64,000 nucleotides of DNA from assembly GCA_029204225.1 (NCBI GenBank), contig CM055095.1, positions 61,237,910 to 61,301,909 of the forward strand, written 5' to 3'. The notes beneath the pieces were generated by a model. It ran no database searches, was not told where the DNA came from, and worked only from the letters and a program-made list of their open reading frames with translations. Below are positions 33,924-45,243 of this stretch, piece by piece (position 1 is the first letter of the stretch; each line of letters begins with the position of its first letter). The position numbers were made by a program, and so were the translations under genes. Origin of the DNA: Diphasiastrum complanatum (taxonomy: Eukaryota > Streptophyta > Lycopodiopsida > Lycopodiales > Lycopodiaceae).

Positions 33924-34387
33924 TGTTACAACTCCCTAGGGTCATCGACTGCCTTGAAGGTTCCGCACACCCCATACCAGTGACGACGTAACCGCTCTAT
34001 TGTAGGGTCACAACCGACCCACCCCCATGCCCTGGAGCAATCGACATAATCGTTCCCGGTCAAGCCTCCTATGATAACTGGCGTCCCATACCACCAGCCA
34101 TCGCACTCGGCTCTCCCTAGCACACATCTCCTGACCTGGAGATACATCCTGGCTCATGCACGTGCTCTCCATCCACCAACTCTTGGGTAGACTGAGTGAC
34201 TGGAAAGAAGGAGACCCCACCACTATACAGGCATAGCACAGTGGGTCCCATCAAGCACGGTCCTATCTGCGACACGTGACCACCTAGGATGGTGACGCGT
34301 GGCACCTAAACATGTCGATAACTCCAGTCCTGCGTCATGCCCCTTGCGAGGCTGTCACTGAAGGGCGTATCGTTATGGTACATAACA
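33924..34387 (-). repeat. 5' LTR of gypsy D
   Basis: 464 bp; on the minus strand it begins TGTTATGTACC and ends GTTGTAACA. Contains a GGTGGATGGAGAGCACGTGC stretch close to the gypsy A LTR. Confidence 0.7.
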
Positions 34388-34470
34388 CGATCCCATGAGA
34401 GCGATAGCATATTTCAAATTATAGCATGAATGGGAGATCCACATCTAACTCTATCATCCATTAACACTAC

Positions 34471-34510
34471 CATTTAACACTACACACAACCATTTAACAC
34501 TACACACAAC
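34471..34510. repeat. 20-bp tandem duplication
   Basis: catttaacactacacacaac occurs twice in a row within repeat copy 1. It is absent from copy 2 at 36202-36390. Confidence 0.85.
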
Positions 34511-34542
34511 CACTAACCCTACGATCCACAATGAAGATCTTA

Positions 34543-34675
<133 letters not shown>

Positions 34676-35739
34676 CAAAGCATAAGAATTAGCAACTCCA
34701 ATAATATTCAGAACCAACAATTAGCAAATACAACAAATGTTGGAATGGAAAAATAATCCATCTTGACTTTAGGCTTGCTACAAATATTGTACCATGCAAG
34801 TATGTTGTTCATAAATGCAAAATGCCAAGTTTGGCCTAGATAGAACTCGAGCTACATGGATATGTCATATCTAGAATGAAGAGTACAACTTGCATATAGT
34901 TTGTAGACATAGAATTAGCAAAATTATGCTTGTAGAAACTCGTTGCAATTCACATGCATTAATTGTAAGTGATCCATAGTGACATGGAAGGCATGAACAA
35001 AGTGTAATGGACACATGCATGATGATTTGTACATTTCTAGTTAGAACTAGCACACTTGGAAAAAGTTGGTAGAGTTTCATGCATGAGAAGTGACAAATGT
35101 CACATAGACTCTAGTTTTCACTTTAAGATGTCATTAAATGATGGATGGATGTGGTTCTACCTCGAGCTACCTCAAACTCCATAAATATGTGTAGCTCTCC
35201 TCATATTTTGTAATGAAGAACCAAAGCTTTGTAGCTATCTCATGTCATTTTGGAATTTCTTTTAAAAGGGGGAGAAGAAAATGATACGAATAAGACTTTT
35301 GTGGGATCAACTAGTTGCATAGATTTCTTTTGTGGAATCCAGTATGTGTGCAATGGTGGAACTATCCAGTGGGAATAGAGGAAATCTCTAGTGATTGTTT
35401 TGAATAATCTGGAAGTAGAGGAGTTTTGGGGATTTTGAGCTGTTAGTTTTTTATGATTACGGATAGTGGTGGTAAAGATTAATTTAAGATTCCGCTGATT
35501 GGATCAGATGGAAAAAAGTTTTAGTCTTAAGCTTATATCCAAAGATGTCTGTATAAGTCAACCTAATCTTGGTTTGTACACTAAGGTCTAAAGTAGGTTG
35601 ATTGGATGAAGAAATTATATTGGTAAAAGTATGATGGTTAGAAAACTTGTGATGTGGAATTATTCACTTCAGAGATTTCCCAGATATGTTATTTACTCAT
35701 GAGAAATAGAGTTCTTTAGTAGCTGAGTTACAAGATTCT

Positions 35740-35990
35740 CAGTGAGATATGTGAGTAACATATGCAGATTTTGGAGGAATTTGCCAGATAATGACATATA
35801 TGTTTGTGTACTGGGTCATAGTGACATTATTTTATGGTATCACAAATGAGAGTGTGAATAACAAGCTAGTAGTTGTCCTTAAATTAGATGAGTCTAAACT
35901 TATAAAGGGACAAAAAATGGAGAGAGTTAGTCTTACAGTCATGAAATGGAGCGCTTTCAAATTCAGAACACCAACACTGACTCAACTTTA
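35740..35990 (+). pseudogene. Possible decayed copia RNase H
   Basis: A frame with YADFGGICQIMTYMFVYW near 35763 and VVVLKLDESKLI near 35868 has the rough spacing of the copia RNase H motifs (D-x-GG...TSGYVF...VALSxxEAEY). Similarity is weak and no other domain is clear, so this is tentative. It lies between the two copies of the dispersed repeat, which would then be its LTRs. Confidence 0.25.
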
Positions 35991-36201
35991 GTGTTCAATC
36001 AAAGAATGATATTTGGTGGTTGGCAGCATGTCAGGTATAGTTGCTCTATTGCAATTTCTATATGGATAATCATTTTTATGATGATTTTATGATACAACAA
36101 TATCTCGTCTCTCTTCTAGGTGTTGAAAGAAGGCCATGGAGATCCAAGCACACAAGCATCAAGGAGATGAAGATGATTAACTAGTTGTCACATGGAGATT
36201 C

Positions 36202-36390
36202 ATTCCCATGAGAGTGATAGCATATTTCATAGTCCAGCAAATGCATATGATTTATATCTAACACCAAGATCCATTAACATTACATCCACAACAATGATAG
36301 AGACTTACTCTTCTCTCTCTCCCTTTCTCTCTCACAAAAAGCATAAGAATGATCAATCCCAATAAGCATCAAATCTAACAATTAGCGAAT
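36202..36390. repeat. Dispersed repeat pair, copy 2
   Basis: Second copy of the blocks at 34389-34740, in direct orientation about 1.8 kb further right. A TATA-like ctatatatagtgg lies just beyond, near 36520, as would be expected inside an LTR. Confidence 0.5.
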
Positions 36391-36559
36391 CCAAAGAAAA
36401 CATGAGAGTTAGAGGAGGAAAGATGGAGAGCAAGGACAATCCATATCCATTCCATAAGAGGGCCAACCTAATTGTATTGAAATGAAGAGAATATGTACAA
36501 ATGATTCGAATTTACCACTATATATAGTGGATTTTAGGCTTTAGCCTCAAATCCTATTG

Positions 36560-39500
36560 GCCAATTTCTACCCTAAGTATTTGAAATTAAAAAAAAGGGA
36601 GGGAACCCATTCAAAAAGCGGAGGGAACGAATTTGAATTTGAATTTTGGTGGGAACCCCTTTTATTCACTAACTTGACTATTAGGCCCTGCGACATTAAA
36701 AGTCCCGCAAAAAGGCCTAAAGTCCTTTCATTAACTTTTAACTAATCAATTAACTATGTGATCATCAGGTTGGACTTACACACGCAGGGTGCCAAAACCC
36801 TCTCACTTATTAACTATGGTTAGGGCTGCCTTGGGATCCGCAAACCCTCCAAAAACTTCATCCACGTGACTTCTGATGATGGCAGGATATGATGTTCTAC
36901 TAAATATTCATGAGGGTGGATAGGAAATGCCCACTACAATTTTGCCTCCGTTGCCGGGGAGCTACTGGAAAATAGTCAAAAGTAACTTAGTCATATTGAG
37001 TTAGGGGTACTGAAAATTCTAGAGACATCTATCCATGTGTAAGTAGGTGATAGGGCCTTTTTTGGCATTAGAGGCAATTTGCGCAAGTACACATGTAAAG
37101 GCTTGATTTGGCCAAAAGTAGAAAGTGATGTAGCTCGAGTAAGGTTAGGCTACTTACATTTGTCAAGTTGAGATTTGGTGAGTGACTCATCCCTATGTGT
37201 TGGCATGAAAGCTAGTGACCAATCAAAAAGCTATAATCTATCAAAATGGTCCATTCTTTCAGTTTTTAGCATGTATTTGATGCATGGATGAATGTTAGCT
37301 TGCATTTAGGCATTTTGGTTTGGCATACTAGGGTTAAACTGGGAGAGATATTGCATGATTTGAGTGCATTTTCCATGAAATATCTTTTTGCTCATTAAAT
37401 CCTCGAAATATCCAGCAAAGATACGCTAAGCTTCAATATCGGAAACCTACTACCTGGAAGGGACCTAATGCTAATGGCCTTGGATTTCATGAATGACTAG
37501 CTTTGCCAGCTCCACTAGCACAACATGCTCCTCCTGCGAATCTAATGGAACCATAATTTTAAGTTGGTAAAAAAAAATTGACAGATTCCAAAATCTTCAA
37601 CCAAAAGTGAAAGGTACTGTGACCTTATAAAACTGACTAAATTCAATTCAATAAGGTCATTCACTTTATAAGCAATTTTTGTTTGATCAATAACATTCCT
37701 TCGATATGGACCTAAAATACAAAAATCTATAGAATTGTTAAAAAAAGTTTTATGCATGAAATTTCTCTGATCAATCTATTGAACACCCATGTGCCATGCA
37801 TCCAATCATGTATACAAGTCTATCCATACATTTTCAACAACATAAAAGCACTAAAATGAGTTACATGCATGCATGCATCAGAACAATTCGAATTTTTTTT
37901 GAATTTTAGTTAAAAAATTGTCAAACTTCCGATAGCCATAACTTTCTCTACAAGACACCAAATTGGTTGTTGTAAAGCACAGTACGGAGGGAGAGTAGGT
38001 CTAAAAGACACCTACCATGTCACCCTACCACACAGGCTTCACACATGCGAGCTGTAAATGATTAAAATTCAGGTAGGAAGGCACACTTTTCCAAGGTGAT
38101 TTTATGAAAAATATCTAAGCATCCAATTAGAGGTTACAAGCACTCTTCTAAGGTCCATTAGAAAGGAATAGAGGCTTCTAAAATGTCCAGCAAGCATTCA
38201 TAAGTTCAGATCATGCAAAAATTGCATTTTTGGTAAAAACATGCATGCAAAGTATTGGCCAAGAATTATGTGAAAATCCCCAAAATTAGTCCAAGAATCA
38301 TAAAAAAAACCATGTTTTGTGACCATTTTTTGTGGATCAAATCTAAAATCAAGTGCGATCAAACTTAAATCTTTGTAAAGAAATCACATGCAAGCACTAC
38401 GAGTTCCGATTTCAGTCAGCTATAGTTCTTATATCTCATTTCTAGTCCAAAAACCAAAATTTGGCTAAAAATCAGTATCTAAGCACCCTTTTGACTTTTC
38501 AACCGACATGCATTCCTTAGGTCCAATCAATAATGATTGTAAAATAGAAAGTACAATCTGGGAAGCGTACTAGATCAGTAGCAATGATAAATTCCAAGCA
38601 AAATTTTTGAATTCTAGATGAAAAATCACAAAAAAATAGTCAAAAATCCATTGATTTCCATCAAATCCTATGGAGGAAATCCATAATCATGATCAATAAG
38701 TTGACAATGCAATGTAATTTATGAAAGCAAAGGAAGCACATAGAAAAACAAGTTTAAAATTGAGTTGTTAATGTGGAGAAAGTGGGTCTTTAGGTTCATA
38801 TGTGTGAAGGAAAGGCCACATAATGTAACAAGGTACTTGAGGTGGAAACAACATATGCATTTGTTATAAAGTACACAAGGACAAATGCAAAAATTGGAGC
38901 ATAAATACTAGTTTGAGAGTAAACAAATAAAAAATAACTTCTTGAACAAAGCAATATGTTTCAATAAACAATCCACAAGTTTAATAGGTACAAAGGGGAC
39001 AAGGCACAACATATTAGTACAAGTGAAGAAGTCATTTGGCTAGGCCAAGTAAGAGGAACGAAGGAGAATTCAAATCAAGGCATCTAAAGCAAGTACAAGT
39101 TTCACACATGTATGGAGGCAACCACAAATTCGTGACAATAGGATACAATATGATCAATATAAGTACAAGAAAAGGTTAAAAATTGAGAGTGATTTGACAT
39201 CTGACTTTGCTTCAGCTAAACTATGAGGTAGGCAAAACCTTGACAAAATGGATCGATTATTTTGCGTCTCTTACATAACATTAGACATGCTACAAAAACT
39301 CTTTCAAGGTTTAAAGATACTTTGAATGGAGATGACATGGCCGAATCCTAGCTTAATATGGAAGAAAAAGCTATTGTATACTCAAGAGCTAAAATGTTAT
39401 AGTTTCTAACGAGAGAGTGAAAGCACATCATACCTCATTGTGGGAATTCTATAGAACACTAGGAGCATACATACATACCTGTGTAGTTGAACATCGACAC

Positions 39501-40227
39501 CAGCTGAATTTATTGTAGATGAGTTAGACTAACTGCACAGTATACTTTCAATTACTAAAGGCATTAAACATATACAAGTAGCAGATTTGTTTTATTGCAC
39601 GAACATTGACCAAACACTTCAAAAATGCAGTTAAAACCTACAATCATAAGAAACATGTCCGAAAATTGAGTAAGCCAAAAATGCTCTATATGTGATGAAA
39701 TTTAACAATTGAGGAAGCAAATGTGACAAGCCTCCAATACCAATGGGGAAGCCTATGTTTCTCTGATAAGTACAGAAATTCTATAGCTCTGCACCTCTAC
39801 CATTTGCACAATAGCATTTTTCTTTGGGTTATCAAACCCTGAAAAACAGTCAAGAAACACATGCTTGCAAATACATGCAAGCTGTAGTGCGCAAACGGTT
39901 CCGAAGTTGAGTATACAAGAATGCATGAGGAATATTGGACTCCTTTAAGCTGCAGTTGAATAAAGCCTCATCACCATAAAAGATTGGTGCTGACTACAAA
40001 TGATGTTAACAATTGACTGGGATAAATGAAAGTCCCAATTTTTGTTTTGGTATAGAGAGAACTAAGTGGCTGAAAGTATATTAGCTTATTATGCATCTCA
40101 TATTCCAAAATGAATCACTTTGGATTACGAAATTCTCTAGATAATTTCTATAGGGACACAAAAAGAACGGTTCTGCAGATAGCAGATCGTTGGTATGTTG
40201 TATAAAGGAAGAAATGAACCCAGTAGC
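36560..40227. other. Intergenic, downstream of the kinase gene
   Basis: AT-rich sequence with no recognised protein, RNA gene or mobile element on either strand. The 3' UTR of the kinase gene must lie in its right-hand part (below 40228), but I cannot define the poly(A) site. Confidence 0.5.
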
Positions 40228-40486
40228 TTATTTTTCAATCCTTTGCTGTAAATACTGAATCAAATCATAGCCTGTAGTTGTCCACTTGTTATAAGCATCT
40301 TCACAGGTCTTTCTCATGAAATTGGCAGCCTCTCTCTCACTCAATTCTGGATGAAATCTCTTGCGTAGATTTCCAATAGGGTCTCCGCGGCTGAAGCATG
40401 GAAGGCCACTGTCTACCATCAGTAACACGGTATTCACAATGCCATCCATATGATCTCTTGCTGCCAAATATCCTTTCACACACAAT
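40228..40486 (-). CDS. PI4KA1: PI4K alpha window exon 13 (last exon)
   Basis: [40 protein letters not shown], ending [13 protein letters not shown] and TAA at 40230-40228. Acceptor gaag. The junction with exon 12 gives AG|A, an Arg before LCVKGY. Confidence 0.94.
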
Positions 40487-42835
40487 CTTCAAGATGCAAG
40501 AAACACACACATCAGAAGGATATAAACAAGTTACGGTTAGGTCCATTAAGAGATCAACAAAACATAGACTTCAGCTGGTTCATGTTACACTCAATATATG
40601 AAGTTCACTTACCTTGAACATCACATATAAGCAGTATTTGATTAAAAACACCACGCAAGCGAGCTTATTGTGATTGCAAACATACCAGAAAGTTATTTGA
40701 TTGCTTATAAAAGGATGGGAAGCCTCGAAAATGAAAAGGTAGTGGTGTATCGGATCAGCTGCTAGCTTCCAAATATCAGGAAAGATGGGTTATTTTCTCA
40801 TAAACCGGCTACCCAGACCTCACTTGAGCTCATGTGAGAATGTATTTTCAGATTAGGTAAAAGAACAGATCTACACTCTTCTTTGGATATTTAAGATCTC
40901 TAGCTTTTCATGTAGCTGAAAAGATGAATAGCCAATCTTTTCTTAAGCAGCTGTTGGATAACATTGTGTCAAGGTATATTTCAATTATGGACAATCCAAT
41001 TTGGCACATCACGAAGGCAAAAACTTCTCAATCAAGCAAGCTCTTAAGGTGTCTCCATTATCCTAGTTTGGATATCTCGTGTCATGTCAGCAATTTAAAT
41101 CCACCCAAAGTGAGTCATGAAAGCTATTGCTTTAAAGTTTCAACAAATCATCAAATCATCCAAACTGCACAGCTTCCACTCAATATCCTATCCAGGAAAT
41201 AACAACCCAACTGCCTTGAGAGCACCAATCTAGAGCCAGTTAGCTCCATTGGCATTTGAAGATATCATCTTCCACCTATGACTTTCATTTGGACTTTCAT
41301 TTGGTCAAATTAAATTTTGCAATCATCAAGTCACAAATTCTGTGTGTGCCAACATGACCAGCATGTGGTTGCCATGACAATCACATAGCATCACGGCTAG
41401 TGAGCATTTGGATTTTGATCCAGTATTGCTTCTGTAAGAAAAGACCTGAAATTTTCCTGTGTAAGTTTGGCGTCTTGGTATCATTGTCATCAAGTGACAA
41501 TTTGCAGATTGAGCAAGTTACCAACACACTTGTAAAGCCATCCCTTCTAAAATCTGCTAGCCCCTCAAAAATCTTTTTGAGGATTAGGGGACCAGAAACG
41601 CCAAGTTCTTAACATCATCCCTTGACAAGAGTTGTGTGAGTAACAAGGTGAAGGCTACAACATAAATGGTGTTTGAGAAGAGGGTCTTCAAGAAGTTTGA
41701 TGAAAGAATTGTCCAGTCTGGAGTGTGGTTGATAGGTATGATCCTATGAGAGAAGGGACACTGGTAATTCACCCAAGCTACTGCTCAAAGACTAGAAAAT
41801 CTTACGTACATATTACATTCATGGCATACTGAATGGCATAAATCTTAGATTCCCTTTCCAAATATTTGATAACTAAGTATGTCACAGAGTCCTGATTAGA
41901 TTCAAGAGCCTCAAGGTTAGTTGTGAGCCTGAAAGGCTGTCATCTGCAACTTCAGTTTTAAAATTTGAATTATCCTTTTGTAGTGCAGTACCAATTTCTT
42001 GGCTGAACCATATCTAACTACCTACGGGGTCTGTAGACCGCGAAGAAATAATCCACACAGATTTTCTGTAGCAAAAGAGAAAGGTCAGAGATAGATTAAA
42101 AAACCTTATTTGGTCCATGCAGCCAAGAGAGAGAACCCAACAAAATGCCTTGACTCCAATGACGATCTCAGTCTAGCCATACTATCCCCCCGTATGTTGT
42201 AAGATCATCAAAACCAAGTTAAGCTCAATACCGATAAATCTTGGCCACATTTTACTGTAGTATGTTGAACAGCTACCTTTACAACTAGCCAAATGTCTTT
42301 TTAAACTGCTGTTTTCTTTGGTCAAAAGAAAACTATTGCAAATTATGGCCTACTTAAATGGTCACAAATTTGTGGCCATTTTACAGCTACAAATAAGATG
42401 CTGTGAAGAGCAAGACTTGTTGTGATAAGGACTGCCTGCCTTTTCAATAACTTATTTGATTTGAATAAAGTTGTTGCAATAGAGAAAAGGTGTCATCACA
42501 CCGATACTCCTATGGCTTAGAGAATCTAAGATGTTTTTCGATGTTTGCGAAGTAAGACAAGTAAGACAGATCATACTTTCAACAAGACTTCAAATGTACT
42601 TTTGACTTATGGGCATTAGTTTCCTACTCTTCACTGGTTTCAGACATGCTTATGAACTTGAGGGTAGAGCACCTGTAGAACAACATTTAGATCACTTGTA
42701 GAACAACATTTTCTACCTTGCCCTCGTAAAAGTTAGGTGAAAATCAAAGTAGCAACTGGTGTAGAAAGGCATACCTTTGGTGCACAATCCAAGTTCTGCT
42801 ATAGAAATGCATAACTTTGTCTGTGTAGTTGTGTT

Positions 42836-42893
<58 letters not shown>

Positions 42894-45181
42894 TATTAAC
42901 GTCTTTTGGGCACCCGTGGGTGATAAGACCAAAAAGAAAATATGTACAAGCAACAGTGGGAGCATCATCCATAGAAGGACGTGGTCGTAAAATGCTATAA
43001 ACTAGCTACAAATGAAAGTAGAACAAAGCAGAAGTGAAATAAGCCCACAACCCGGGCCAGGTGTAGAATAAGTACATATCAGCGAAAGTAAGTGTGAAGT
43101 GTCCGCTGAGTGGAGCGTACAGTTGACCCTGATGGAGGCAAGTGGCGACTACATCTGGGCTTTTTCCGCGGTGGCACAGGGATAGGAATCTCATCATCGG
43201 AGTCATCAGCATGTGCTCGAGTCCGAAAGAAGCTAGTGAGAAGCAGCTACTGGGAGTCTAACCCCAGGTGATCTGGTACAGGCAGATGAGACTGGCGGAG
43301 AGTAAGCATCTCATGAACAAGAAGTCCCAAGCAACGAGCATCAGGATAGGAGACAAAACCGCGAAGTGTATGCGGGCCATCGCGAAAGAGACAATAATAC
43401 CTCCCCCGTCTCTCATAATACAACGGACATCTGAGGAGGAAATGGGCTTCATCTTCCACCTCCTGCAACGAGCACAAGCGACATAGACGACGCTCCCGGG
43501 GGATATCTCATGCACGACCGGCCTCAATAGCAAGCTGATGAGAGGAAATGCACAACTGCCCAAGACGATAGCGCAGGCGGTGTGATAGGGGCTGTGAGAG
43601 ATAGAGCGGCAACAATGGCAAACCAGAAGGATCCAGAGAGAGGAAGTGTGTCTGGTAATAGCTCAGTCGAATGCGGGAAGGTGGGAGAGAGCGGAGCTCC
43701 AAGTCTGCTGCACATATCGACGGAATAAATAGCCTCAAATATATGAATGAGTACCACGAGGAAGATCCATGATAGAGATGCCCAGATGTCGTAAGAGATC
43801 AGACGCCTGCTGGTACCAGGATAGCTTGGCATGGGAATCAGCTAGGACACGTTAAGAAGTAAACGTAGCAACTATGTATCTATCCGGGTGAGATGCACGA
43901 ATCTCCTGAATCCGCTGAAGAAAAAGAATAAGGCGGAAAAAGCCCTCAAGGATGATCGGAGGAGTAGCAAACTCAGCACATAGGATATCATGAGCGGTGG
44001 TAGTCTTGGCACGTATCATGTGACCCAACATAGTGACCTAAATGCAGGAAATGCCTGCCCAGTCTTGGAGAGAAAGTCTTGGCAACCAAATCTCGGAGAA
44101 AGTAGAACAATGTCATTAGCATAAAGCAGAATGGGGATGAGCAAATGAGCCAGGGGGCAACCATCTCCACTTCTTCACGAATGAGGCGCTCAAGATCATC
44201 AATATAAAGAGCAAAACAACGGAGGGGACAGTGGACAACCTTGCTTGACGCCAACAGTGTACGAATGGGAGAAGACAAATCAGTACCCAGCCGAACACGT
44301 GCTAGAACTCTCTCATACTCATGGATGCCTTAGTATCCTCAACAACACGGGAGATATTACGGATGATGTCCCTTTGCCTAAGCGCATCACGAAGAGAAGC
44401 AATTTCAGTCTGTTGAGCGTCAATCGTGGCAGTCTTAGTAAGCAAATCCACACGAAGTTCATTGAGTTGTGAAAGAAAAGTAGCAAATTGCTTAGAAATG
44501 TACTCACTCAGCGAGGAGATGTTCTCGGGAGTGGTGTGGCAAGTGTCTCCCATAGCAGCTGCTGAGGACGAAGCAGCGACCTGTGGCCGTGGAGCACTGA
44601 CAGAATCGGTATGCATGGTGGATGCAATTTCCAAAGTACGAAGACGTTTTCGAGAGCCTGTAGACATAAATTTCTTAGCACGCTTTGTGCGCAAGACAAA
44701 GCCTGGAGGAAGGCGAAACGAAGCCGTAGGATGATTTGCAGGAGATAGATGAGAGAGGAAACAAAGCCCTAATCAAGCAGTTTTATGGAAATGAGCGTAA
44801 CTTTGTCATACGAAGTCCGATTGACCCAAAAATTGATTCAGATCGAAGGTAAGACAAAGCACTACGCATTCGTCAGACTGTACTTGCATTACGGTACGAA
44901 TATGTACGAAATGTCCGGATTTTAGAGACCGCGAAAATTTTGAGATCAAGAAAAATCAAATTTTCAAAACTCAAATTGTTGAGGATCTATTGCAAAAGGA
45001 TAGTAGCAATGAAATCTTGAGAAACAAACTTAGAGTAGCTAAAAGTGATGCAAGAAAGTGTCATGCACAAAAAGGTAGATCTAGCCACCAAGAAGGCTAG
45101 AAAGAAGTGAGAGTTGCATGGAGATGGAAGCAGCGAGGATGCGTAGAGATGGAAGCGTGGAGGTGGATAGGGAGATGGAGG

Positions 45182-45243
<62 letters not shown>

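Larger units (their letters stand above)
30483..34387 (-). mobile_element. Ty3/gypsy element D, 3' half missing
   Basis: Minus-strand LTR element: 5' LTR 34387-33924, primer site 33921-33910, a long leader, then gag, knuckle, protease and RT up to about 30483, where it is fused to copia C. RNase H, integrase and 3' LTR are not seen. The LTR shares its TGTTA...TAACA ends and an internal GGTGGATGGAGAGC motif with gypsy A, so the two are related families. Confidence 0.8.
42842..44780 (-). mobile_element. LINE copy 3, internally deleted
   Basis: Minus-strand member of the same LINE family. It keeps an ORF1 N-terminus, then jumps straight to the middle of RT, the C-terminal CCHC region, the 3' hairpin, AATAAAGC and a (TC)n tail. 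Endonuclease and the first half of RT are absent. Its 5' end is uncertain; it may extend to the TC run at 45187. Confidence 0.8.

Noticed and set aside
23200-34400. Endogenous pararetrovirus (caulimovirid) instead of LTR retrotransposons
   Set aside because: LTRs, primer sites and integrase or RNase H of copia and gypsy type explain the region; no movement protein or coat motif is seen.
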